This document shows positions 51,036 through 58,562 of a DNA stretch of 64,000 bases, in pieces. Positions within the stretch are counted from its first letter, which is position 1. Each line of letters begins with the position of its first letter. Origin of the DNA: Macrococcus armenti (GTDB lineage Bacteria; Bacillota; Bacilli; Staphylococcales; Staphylococcaceae); assembly GCF_020097135.1 (NCBI RefSeq), contig NZ_CP083608.1, forward strand, positions 248,001 through 312,000. Reading direction: 5' to 3'. The translations under genes and the position numbers were made by a program. Below the pieces are notes generated by a model, which was not told the DNA's origin, ran no database searches, and worked only from the letters and a program-made list of their open reading frames with translations.

Positions 51036-51707
51036 ATGAAGATAATGATTGTGGAAGATGACCCGGTTATTCGCGAGCATCTTGCTGAGGCACTTAAAAA
51101 ATGGCAATACGACGTATACATTGCAAAAAACTTTAATGATATCATTGAAGAATTTAATGATTACAAGCCGCATATAATATTACTTGATATTAATTTGCCT
51201 GCTTATAATGGTTATCACTGGTGTCAGGAAATAAGAAAGATTTCTCAAATTCCGATTATTTTTATCAGTAGCAGAAATGATAGTATGGATCATGTGATGG
51301 CGATGCAGATGGGAGCAGATGATTATATTGAAAAACCATTTGATATGACCGTTACAATTTCTAAAATCCAGGCAATGTTAAGACGAAGTTATGACTTTGT
51401 AGTGGAAGATAGAAGACTTAAAATCAATGGAGCAGAACTTATTTCTGAACAGGCGAAATTGATGTTTAAAGCGGGGGATATTGATTTAACATTGACAGAG
51501 CTTCAAATTATGCAATGTTTATTTAAAGCAAATGGAAATTTTGTCAGCCGAAATGCATTAATAGAAGCATGCTGGGAATCAGAACATTTTATTGATGATA
51601 ATACATTAGCAGTTAATATGACACGGTTACGTAAGAAGTTATCCAAGATCGGATTGAACGATTTTATTGAAACGAAGAAAAATGTCGGATATAGAGTGGT
51701 GAAATGA
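51036..51707 (+). CDS. BceR/BraR-type response regulator
   Basis: 223-residue OmpR-family regulator. The receiver has the acidic pair EDDPVIREH, the phospho-acceptor Asp in LLDINLPAYNG and the Lys in EKPFDM. The C-terminal winged helix is complete. The kinase gene overlaps by 4 bp (ATGA). With the ABC genes it forms a peptide-antibiotic detoxification module as in BraRS/BraDE or BceRS/BceAB. Confidence 0.88.
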   Translation: MKIMIVEDDPVIREHLAEALKKWQYDVYIAKNFNDIIEEFNDYKPHIILLDINLPAYNGYHWCQEIRKISQIPIIFISSRNDSMDHVMAMQMGADDYIEKPFDMTVTISKIQAMLRRSYDFVVEDRRLKINGAELISEQAKLMFKAGDIDLTLTELQIMQCLFKANGNFVSRNALIEACWESEHFIDDNTLAVNMTRLRKKLSKIGLNDFIETKKNVGYRVVK

Positions 51708-52603
51708 TGAATTTTATTAAGAGTAAAATGTCTGAGTTTCTAATCGTAATAATGCTATCATCTATTTTTATTTCTATTATGATGCTATATAATTTGCCGA
51801 CCGAAGGGATAACGTTAAGTATTGCAATCGTTATATTTCTCGGGATAATATACTTTGGTTATAGTTCTATAATATATAAAAGAGAATGTTCAGTATATGA
51901 AGAAAATGAGCGTTTAATAGATGATATACAAATACTGCGTAATGAAAAAATAGCGTATCAAAGTGAAGTGGAGTCATACTTTCTGATGTGGGTACATCAG
52001 ATGAAGACACCGATAACTGCATCTAAGTTATTACTGGAGTCCCCTGATGAAGAGACAAATTCCAGAATGCGTCATGAGATTCTGCAAATTGACAACTATA
52101 CGAATCTAGCTTTAAGTTATTTGAAATTAATGAACGAGAAAACAGATATGGTAATTATGGAAACCACTATTGATGATTTGATCACACCCCTCATTAAACG
52201 CTACTCGATCCAGTTCATACATAACAATACGAAACTTAACTACGAAAGGGTACATCACCTAGTATTAACAGATGCAAAGTGGGCAAGTGTTATGATAGAA
52301 CAAATATTAAATAATGCACTTAAATATGCGCGTGGACGTCAAATATGGATTGTTTACGATGAAAAAAATGAAGTGTTGTCAATTAAAGATGACGGCATCG
52401 GTATTAATGCATCAGATTTGCCGAAAATTTTCGATAAAGGGTTCTCTGGATATAACGGGAGATTGAATGAAAAATCAAGTGGTATCGGCTTATATATTGT
52501 TAAGACCATTGCCCGTAGAATAAATGTTCAAATATCTGTAGAGTCTGTTCTGAATGAAGGGACAACTTTTCATATGAAATTCCCGAACCTTACAAAATTG
52601 TAA
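51704..52603 (+). CDS. BceS/BraS-type intramembrane-sensing histidine kinase
   Basis: 299-residue kinase with two N-terminal helices (about residues 10-28 and 35-53) joined by only a few residues, so it has no outside sensor domain. The H-box is WVHQMKTPI, and the ATPase motifs are NNALKYA, DDGIGI and SSGIGLYIVK. Such kinases read the activity of a BceAB-type transporter. The length matches BraS (about 295) better than GraS (about 346). Confidence 0.9.
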   Translation: MMNFIKSKMSEFLIVIMLSSIFISIMMLYNLPTEGITLSIAIVIFLGIIYFGYSSIIYKRECSVYEENERLIDDIQILRNEKIAYQSEVESYFLMWVHQMKTPITASKLLLESPDEETNSRMRHEILQIDNYTNLALSYLKLMNEKTDMVIMETTIDDLITPLIKRYSIQFIHNNTKLNYERVHHLVLTDAKWASVMIEQILNNALKYARGRQIWIVYDEKNEVLSIKDDGIGINASDLPKIFDKGFSGYNGRLNEKSSGIGLYIVKTIARRINVQISVESVLNEGTTFHMKFPNLTKL

Positions 52604-52616
52604 GGTTTGTTTTTAT
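52589..52616 (+). terminator. Possible terminator between kinase and ABC genes
   Basis: Stem AACCTTACAA / TTGTAAGGTT around AA at 52589-52610, followed by TGTTTTT. It could separate the regulatory genes from the transporter genes, which would then use their own promoter in the 80 bp before 52697. Confidence 0.65.
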
Positions 52617-52696
52617 GATTGTAAGGATAGATAAAGGCTTGAATATTCACGACAAAGTACAATGGGGTTAATAATAAATATAAAGGAGTGAAATTC

Positions 52697-53446
52697 ATGT
52701 TATTAGATATAAGGAATGTAAAGAAAGTTTACGGTAAAGGTGCTAATCAGACAGTTGCATTAAAAGATATGAATTTTTCAATTGAAAAAGGTGAATTTGT
52801 AGCAATAATGGGAGAATCAGGTTCTGGGAAATCAACATTACTAAATATTATAGCTACCTTTGATACACCAACAGAAGGAATAGTTATGATTGATGGACAG
52901 AATGTTGGAATGCTGAAGAACAAGGATGTAGCAAAGTTTAGAAGGGATACACTTGGGTTTGTCTTTCAGGATTTCAACGTGCTGCATACAATGTCTAACA
53001 AGGATAATATATTAATGCCACTTGTACTCAGCAATAAGCGACCGGATGAAATGAATAACCGTATTTTACCGCTTGCTCAAAAACTCGGTATTGATACATT
53101 GCTGGATAAATATCCGCATCAAATATCAGGTGGGCAGCAACAACGTATTGCAATTGCACGCGCACTTATTTCAAATCCGAGTATATTACTTGCGGATGAA
53201 CCTACTGGAGCGCTGGATTCAAAAACTTCGAGTGAAATAATGAATTTGTTTCGTGAAATCAATGATGATGAACAAACGATATTAATGGTTACACATTCGA
53301 GTATTGATGCAGCTTATGCGAAAAGAGTTGTATTTATAAAAGATGGAATACTTTATCATGAAATTTATCGTGGTAATGAAACGCAAAGTGAGTTTCAGAA
53401 ACGTATCTCTGATAGTTTAGCCTTATTATCAGAAAGAGGTGAGTAA
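52697..53446 (+). CDS. BceA/BraD-type ABC transporter ATPase
   Basis: 249-residue ABC ATPase. Walker A GESGSGKST, Q-loop FQDFN, signature SGGQQQR, Walker B ILLADEPTGALD and the switch His in MVTHSS are present, as in the MacB/LolD-like branch. It energises the BceB-type permease encoded next. ATG 52697 follows AAAGGAG. Confidence 0.93.
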   Translation: MLLDIRNVKKVYGKGANQTVALKDMNFSIEKGEFVAIMGESGSGKSTLLNIIATFDTPTEGIVMIDGQNVGMLKNKDVAKFRRDTLGFVFQDFNVLHTMSNKDNILMPLVLSNKRPDEMNNRILPLAQKLGIDTLLDKYPHQISGGQQQRIAIARALISNPSILLADEPTGALDSKTSSEIMNLFREINDDEQTILMVTHSSIDAAYAKRVVFIKDGILYHEIYRGNETQSEFQKRISDSLALLSERGE

Positions 53447-53447
53447 T

Positions 53448-55409
53448 ATGACACTGAATTTAATCTGGAAACTCGTACTCAGAAATTTTATAACGTTGCG
53501 AAGTATGATTGTTCCGTTTATTCTTGCATCAAGTGTGATGATAGGATTGGAATATATTATGATTTCATTAATTAATAATGAATATATACAGAAAAGACAT
53601 GAAAACTTACCATCACTAATAATGTATGCAAATATTCTTGTAGGACTATTAAGTGTCATTTTTATTATTTATGCGAATCGTTTTGTGATGAAACAACGTA
53701 AACAGGAATTTGCGCTTCATATGATTTTAGGGCTTGAGAAGAAACATATTCGTCTAATGATTTTACTGGAAATGGTTATTCAAATGCTAATGACAGTATT
53801 GATTAGTATTACAGGAGGCTATTTATTCGGTAATATCGTATTTTTAATGCTGAATAAACTCGTAAAAGGATCAGGCATCACTTTGATGAACTACCCATTT
53901 GATATAAAGGCAGCATATATTATCGGTTTATTGGTTGCAGGAATATACGTTATTCTTTTTATATTAAATAACATAATGATTACAATGCAGAGTCCTATAC
54001 AATTAATGCGTACACAAAAGGCGGGAGAGAAGAGGACGCGCAAATGGTTTATCGCTGTATGTTTTATCCTTGGAAGTTTAACAATGGGGTATGGTTATTA
54101 TCAGGCAGTAACGGTTGAAGGGGTACTATCATCATTTCAGACGATATTTTTTGCTGTTGTAGCAGTACTTATCGGTACGTACTTACTTTTTATATCGCTG
54201 ACGATAATGGTACTTCAGTTATTAAAGAACAATAACAAAATTTATTATCAACCGAAACATTTCTTCTCAATCTCAGGGTTAATTTCTAGAATGAAGATGA
54301 ATGCGGTAGGACTTGCAAGTATTACGATGCTTGTTACACTTTTAGTTGTGACGTTAGGAATGACACTTACTGCATATAGAGGAATGGAGAGCCAGGTATC
54401 AGGTAAATTGAAACAGGATTATTTAGTTGACTCATTTTATAATACGAGTGCTGAAAAAATAAAAAAAGAAATTAGTAAATATGCTACAGTAGATCGCTTT
54501 AGGGTTGCGCAAACAATATTTTTCGCACTCGAAAATGAAGCGGGGAATTTTAGGCCACTACCTGCTGAGCCATCTAAAATAAATCCTAAAACAGTGACAT
54601 ATGCCACCGTCATCACCTTGCATGACCATAATGAAATACATGATGAAAAGTTGAAATTAAAAAATGGAGAAATTATATTAAGTTCTAATACTAAGCGTTT
54701 TAAAGGATATAAAAATGTTAACTTAGTAGGCAATAATGTGAAAGTGATCAATGCTGATAAAGATTATATTGGTAACAATCTCGCAATTGATGCATTATAT
54801 ATTATTGTTAAAGATAAATCAGAACTTGAGAAAATACGTTTATATTATAAAGAGATAGACAGGAAAACAAATAAACGTATTCCAACAGAATTATCAACAA
54901 GTATTGAATTTAATATTGTTAAAGGTGAAGAAATATTTAAACAAAATATTTCTAAAATCGAAAAGAATATAGGGACAAGAATTGTTACTAAAGAACAAGT
55001 TCGAAAATTAGTATATGAACTTAATGGTGGATTAATATTCATAGGTATTGTTGTTTCGATTGTGCTGTTAACTGGAATTTTCTTAGTATTATATTATAAG
55101 CAGTTATCAGAAGGCTATGAAGACAAACAGAACTACAATATTGTGAAAAAAGTTGGTTTACCTGACGACTTGATCAAATCAACCATTCATAAACAAATAC
55201 TATGGATTTTTGGATTGCCGATTATTGTGACGTTAATTCATACTTTATTCGCATCGAAAATTATTTATAATTTACTTGGAATACTTGGTATTCGAGATAT
55301 TAGTTTATTTATTACAAGCTATATCGGAGTTACAGTAATTATTATGTTTATATATGGAATGATGTACTTAATCACAAGTCATAAATATTATAAGATTATT
55401 AATGAATAA
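53448..55409 (+). CDS. BceB/BraE-type ABC permease
   Basis: 653-residue FtsX-like permease with about ten helices and a large outside domain (about residues 305-525) between helices 7 and 8, the mark of BceB-type permeases that bind lipid II-targeting peptides such as bacitracin or nisin. ATG 53448 follows AGAGGTGA and lies 1 bp after the ATPase stop. It should both remove the antibiotic and signal to the kinase. Confidence 0.9.
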   Translation: MTLNLIWKLVLRNFITLRSMIVPFILASSVMIGLEYIMISLINNEYIQKRHENLPSLIMYANILVGLLSVIFIIYANRFVMKQRKQEFALHMILGLEKKHIRLMILLEMVIQMLMTVLISITGGYLFGNIVFLMLNKLVKGSGITLMNYPFDIKAAYIIGLLVAGIYVILFILNNIMITMQSPIQLMRTQKAGEKRTRKWFIAVCFILGSLTMGYGYYQAVTVEGVLSSFQTIFFAVVAVLIGTYLLFISLTIMVLQLLKNNNKIYYQPKHFFSISGLISRMKMNAVGLASITMLVTLLVVTLGMTLTAYRGMESQVSGKLKQDYLVDSFYNTSAEKIKKEISKYATVDRFRVAQTIFFALENEAGNFRPLPAEPSKINPKTVTYATVITLHDHNEIHDEKLKLKNGEIILSSNTKRFKGYKNVNLVGNNVKVINADKDYIGNNLAIDALYIIVKDKSELEKIRLYYKEIDRKTNKRIPTELSTSIEFNIVKGEEIFKQNISKIEKNIGTRIVTKEQVRKLVYELNGGLIFIGIVVSIVLLTGIFLVLYYKQLSEGYEDKQNYNIVKKVGLPDDLIKSTIHKQILWIFGLPIIVTLIHTLFASKIIYNLLGILGIRDISLFITSYIGVTVIIMFIYGMMYLITSHKYYKIINE

Positions 55410-55433
55410 TACCAGCCATGTGCTGGTATTTTT
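55406..55433 (+). terminator. Intrinsic terminator after the BraE-like gene
   Basis: ATACCAGCC / GGCTGGTAT-type hairpin (ACCAGCCATGTGCTGGT core) with T-run; 22 bp are identical to the terminator at 50966. Confidence 0.9.
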
Positions 55434-55498
55434 TATGGGAACATTAATTTTTAACGTGATTTAAAAATCGTGCAACGTTTTATCTTTTATGAAAAAAT

Positions 55499-55535
55499 AA
55501 CGTGCAGAGATTTAAAGTCATTTCGTCTGCACGTT
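55499..55535 (-). terminator. Minus-strand terminator of the HMA gene
   Basis: Arms AACGTGCAGA and TCTGCACGTT with a 16-nt loop, followed on the minus strand by a T-rich tract. Confidence 0.75.
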
Positions 55536-55544
55536 CCTAAATTG

Positions 55545-55766
55545 TTATTTAACTGATACTTTTAATACTTCGTATCCAAGCTTTTCTATTGCTTGCTGAA
55601 CCTCTTCGGGTTCAACGATTGCTGGATCAAATTGCATCTTCGCTTTACTTGCGTTAAATAATACTTTCGGTGCTTCAACACCTTTAATATTCTTCAGCAA
55701 TCCTTCGATAGATGCTAAGCAAGATGGACAAGTTAATGTTTCGAGTTGTAATGTTAATTGTTTCAT
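55545..55766 (-). CDS. HMA-domain metal chaperone
   Basis: 73-residue ferredoxin-like HMA protein with the metal motif LTCPSC (Cys near residues 12 and 15). It lies 18 bp downstream of a P-type ATPase that has no HMA domain of its own, so it may deliver the metal to that pump or regulate it. It is distinct from CopZ at 34691. The metal is unknown. Confidence 0.85.
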   Translation of the reverse strand: MKQLTLQLETLTCPSCLASIEGLLKNIKGVEAPKVLFNASKAKMQFDPAIVEPEEVQQAIEKLGYEVLKVSVK

Positions 55767-55784
55767 AATGATTTCCTCCTAAAA

Positions 55785-57647
55785 TTATTTTTTTGATTTA
55801 AATTGAATTAATCTCATTGCGTTTAGTATAACAAGCAGCACACTTACTTCATGAGCGAACATACCTATCGCTAAGTTTACACCGCCCATGATTATACCGA
55901 TGAGCAGTAAGATTACTGTAATAAGTGCGATTGCGATGTTTTGTTTTAATATGCGCATTGTTTTTCTTGCAAGATTAATTGCATGTGCATATTGTGTCAA
56001 TGAGTCATTCATCAGAACGAGATCTGCGGTCTCCATAGAGATATCTGTTCCGCCTTTCCCCATAGCCAGTCCTACATCTGCGATTGCAATTGCTGGCGCA
56101 TCATTGATTCCATCACCGGCCATTGCAACTTTTTTACCTTGCTGCTGCAGTAATTGAATTTGTTTCAATTTATCATCCGGCATCATTTCAGCTTGGTACG
56201 TATCCAGACTTAATTGCTGACTTATAGTGTGAGCAGTTCTTGCGTTATCTCCTGTAAGCATGATGATTTCTTTAATTCCGTTATCACGCATTGTTTGAAG
56301 TGTTTCTACTGCATCTGAGCGGATCGCGTCAGCAATCGCGATAATGCCAGTAAATGTATTATCGATTGCGATAAATGTAACAGTATTACCTGACGTTTCT
56401 AATTGTTTCGCCTGTTGTTCGTATTGTTCTTGTATCGTAATATGATGGGTCTGCATTAGTTTACGATTTCCTATTAATACAGTGTGATCGTGGATTTTAC
56501 CTTTAATTCCTTGTCCTTTAACTGTTTTTGTTGTAATCATTTCTGATTGGTCGAAAGCTACTCGTGCTTTTACGTATTCCACGACTGCCTTACCAAGATG
56601 ATGTTCAGACGTCATTTCGATTTGGCCGATGAGTGATAATATTTCTTGTTCTGTAAAGTGTGTCGTGTCAAATTTAACAGAAGTTACTTCTGGACGACCT
56701 TTCGTTAACGTACCAGTTTTATCGAAGACAAGAGTGTCTACTTTTGATAATGCATCGATTACTTCTCCACCTTTAATGAGCACACCATTTTTAGCGCCAT
56801 TACCAATTCCAGCGACATTTGCAACAGGCGCGCCAATAACGAGTGCTCCTGGACATGCGATGACTAGAAATGTAATAGCCAGGTGAAGATCGCGTGTGAT
56901 AAGCCAGACGATTAATGATAGTATTGCAATACTTGGTGTGTACCATTTTGCAAATCTATTCAGAAACTTCTCTGCTGGTGATCTTGCATCTTGTGCTTCT
57001 TCTACGAGTTCTATAATTTTTGCGAACGTCGTGTCTTCATCTACTTTTTCAGTGAATACTTCAATATATCCAGTATCAATAATGGTACTGCTGTAAACTT
57101 TGTCATTCTCTTTCTTTGATACTGGGTGTGACTCTCCTGTTATGGATGCTTCAATAATATGAGCCTTTCCTTTAATGATATAACCATCCACTGGCACAGT
57201 CCCACCAGAATATACGACGACTGTGTCACCAATATTAATATCGTCAATATCGACTTTTTCAATTTCTCCGTCTCTTAATCGGTTTGCATCTTGTGGTGCC
57301 ATATCAACAAGTTTGCTAATTGAATTACGTGTAATCTTAAGCGTTCTTGCTTCAAGATAACTTCCGAATAAGAATAGGAATGTTACAACAGCTGATTCAG
57401 TATATTCATGAATATATAGCGCTCCGATAACGGCAAGCGTTACAAGTAGTTCAATGGAGAAGACTTTCAGCATAAGTGATTGCCATGCTTTTAATGCGAT
57501 TGGCATCATGGCGATTAATGTTGCGATAATAAGGAAAGCGTTGCTAAAGCTTTGTACACCTGTCCATTTTAATAATAATCCAGACATAAGAAATATAAAT
57601 GTAATCAGTGTCAATGTATTTACGTTCTGATAAATCCACTTCTTCAT
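55785..57647 (-). CDS. P1B-type metal ATPase with atypical CPG and SEHH motifs
   Basis: 620-residue heavy-metal ATPase with no N-terminal metal domain. DKTGTLTKG (phosphorylation), TGES and GDGINDAP are normal. The membrane metal motif is ACPGAL rather than CPC or SPC; the nucleotide-domain HP motif reads SEHHLG; and the last helices carry HEVSVLL, near the HEG(S/G)T of P1B-4 pumps. Metal specificity therefore cannot be assigned: Fe, Co, Zn or Cd are possible. The gene is between a Crp/Fnr regulator and an HMA chaperone, transcribed in the same direction. Confidence 0.85.
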   Translation of the reverse strand: MKKWIYQNVNTLTLITFIFLMSGLLLKWTGVQSFSNAFLIIATLIAMMPIALKAWQSLMLKVFSIELLVTLAVIGALYIHEYTESAVVTFLFLFGSYLEARTLKITRNSISKLVDMAPQDANRLRDGEIEKVDIDDINIGDTVVVYSGGTVPVDGYIIKGKAHIIEASITGESHPVSKKENDKVYSSTIIDTGYIEVFTEKVDEDTTFAKIIELVEEAQDARSPAEKFLNRFAKWYTPSIAILSLIVWLITRDLHLAITFLVIACPGALVIGAPVANVAGIGNGAKNGVLIKGGEVIDALSKVDTLVFDKTGTLTKGRPEVTSVKFDTTHFTEQEILSLIGQIEMTSEHHLGKAVVEYVKARVAFDQSEMITTKTVKGQGIKGKIHDHTVLIGNRKLMQTHHITIQEQYEQQAKQLETSGNTVTFIAIDNTFTGIIAIADAIRSDAVETLQTMRDNGIKEIIMLTGDNARTAHTISQQLSLDTYQAEMMPDDKLKQIQLLQQQGKKVAMAGDGINDAPAIAIADVGLAMGKGGTDISMETADLVLMNDSLTQYAHAINLARKTMRILKQNIAIALITVILLLIGIIMGGVNLAIGMFAHEVSVLLVILNAMRLIQFKSKK

Positions 57648-57664
57648 TGTCTCTGCTCCTTTCG

Positions 57665-57691
57665 TAATATGTGTTGTCCTTTCACATATTA
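57665..57691. promoter_or_regulatory. Perfect palindrome in the ATPase 5' leader
   Basis: TAATATGTG (57665-57673) and CACATATTA (57683-57691), 9-bp arms, 9-nt spacer, 18 bp before the ATPase start codon. Could be a second operator or an RNA hairpin. Confidence 0.5.
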
Positions 57692-57732
57692 TGATAAGGG
57701 AGATTCCACTTTAATAAATTGACTTAGATCAA
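57691..57732 (-). promoter_or_regulatory. FNR-type box and -10 of the P-type ATPase
   Basis: On the minus strand TTGATCTAAGTCAA (57732-57719) matches the FNR consensus TTGAT-N4-ATCAA but one base, overlapping the end of the regulator gene. TATCAT (57696-57691) would be the -10, giving a start near 57684 and a box centre at -41.5. Confidence 0.65.
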
Positions 57733-58392
57733 TTTATTGAGGTTTTCCTGAAGAATTCGATATGTTTTATGATTAATTTTCTTTATAATCTGTTCTTCTT
57801 CTAATTTATTGAAAGTACGATTTAATGTTTCGGGCTGCATACTTAAATAAGACGCAATATGCTTTTTAGTTAAAGATAAGTTCAGCATATTCCCCTCACG
57901 ATAGTTTTCGATATACATCATTAGTTTAGAACGGCTATCCAGTAATGAAATATTCGTTGTCTGCGTTTCAGATTCTGACAGACGTTTTGCAAATGTTTCG
58001 ATAAAGGTAATGCTGATGCTAGGATATGTGTGCATTAATTGATATATATCTTCTCGCTGGATAATACAAATTTCAGCATCTTCTATTACTTCAGCGTAAG
58101 ATGTGTTGTGCAAAGAAGGGTTAAATAATGATATTTCTCCTGTATAATCACCGTGTGAAAGTATTCTGATTAACTGCTCTTCACCGTTTTCATTTAGTTT
58201 ATAAATTCTGACACGTCCTTTATGCACAACATATAGAGAATCAATTATATCTCCTGCTAAATAAATATGTTCTTTTTTAGCGAAAGTTCGATGCATAATT
58301 CGGTTGAAGATAAGTTGCATCGTCTCTTTGTCAAGGTGATTAAATATGGGTACTTTCTGCACACATAATTCATAATTAAGATGACATTTCAT
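57724..58392 (-). CDS. Crp/Fnr-family regulator with two N-terminal cysteines (FLP-like)
   Basis: 222-residue regulator. Cys3 and Cys10 in MKCHLNYELCVQKVPIF resemble the start of lactobacillal FLP/FNR-like proteins, where such cysteines form a redox- or metal-responsive site. An effector barrel (YVVHKGRVRIYKLNENGEEQ), a dimer helix and a winged helix (TKKHIASYLSMQPETLNRTF) follow. An FNR-box before the ATPase gene overlaps its stop codon. Likely a redox or metal sensor controlling the pump; this is inference. Confidence 0.87.
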   Translation of the reverse strand: MKCHLNYELCVQKVPIFNHLDKETMQLIFNRIMHRTFAKKEHIYLAGDIIDSLYVVHKGRVRIYKLNENGEEQLIRILSHGDYTGEISLFNPSLHNTSYAEVIEDAEICIIQREDIYQLMHTYPSISITFIETFAKRLSESETQTTNISLLDSRSKLMMYIENYREGNMLNLSLTKKHIASYLSMQPETLNRTFNKLEEEQIIKKINHKTYRILQENLNKLI

Positions 58393-58562
58393 AACGAGCC
58401 CTCCGATATCTTTTAATCTTATCCTAACATATACCTATAATTGAATTATGATTTATCATTTTATGATTGTCATTTTCTTTTTAATGTGACATACTAATTA
58501 TTGTATTAGTATAACCTATTGATGAAAATGGTATAACACATTAAAAATAAGAGGTGAATAAA

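Noticed and set aside
52639-52663. Promoter TTGAAT/TACAAT before the BraD-like gene
   Set aside because: The spacer is only 13 bp, too short for sigma-A; a promoter in this gap is likely but I could not place it.
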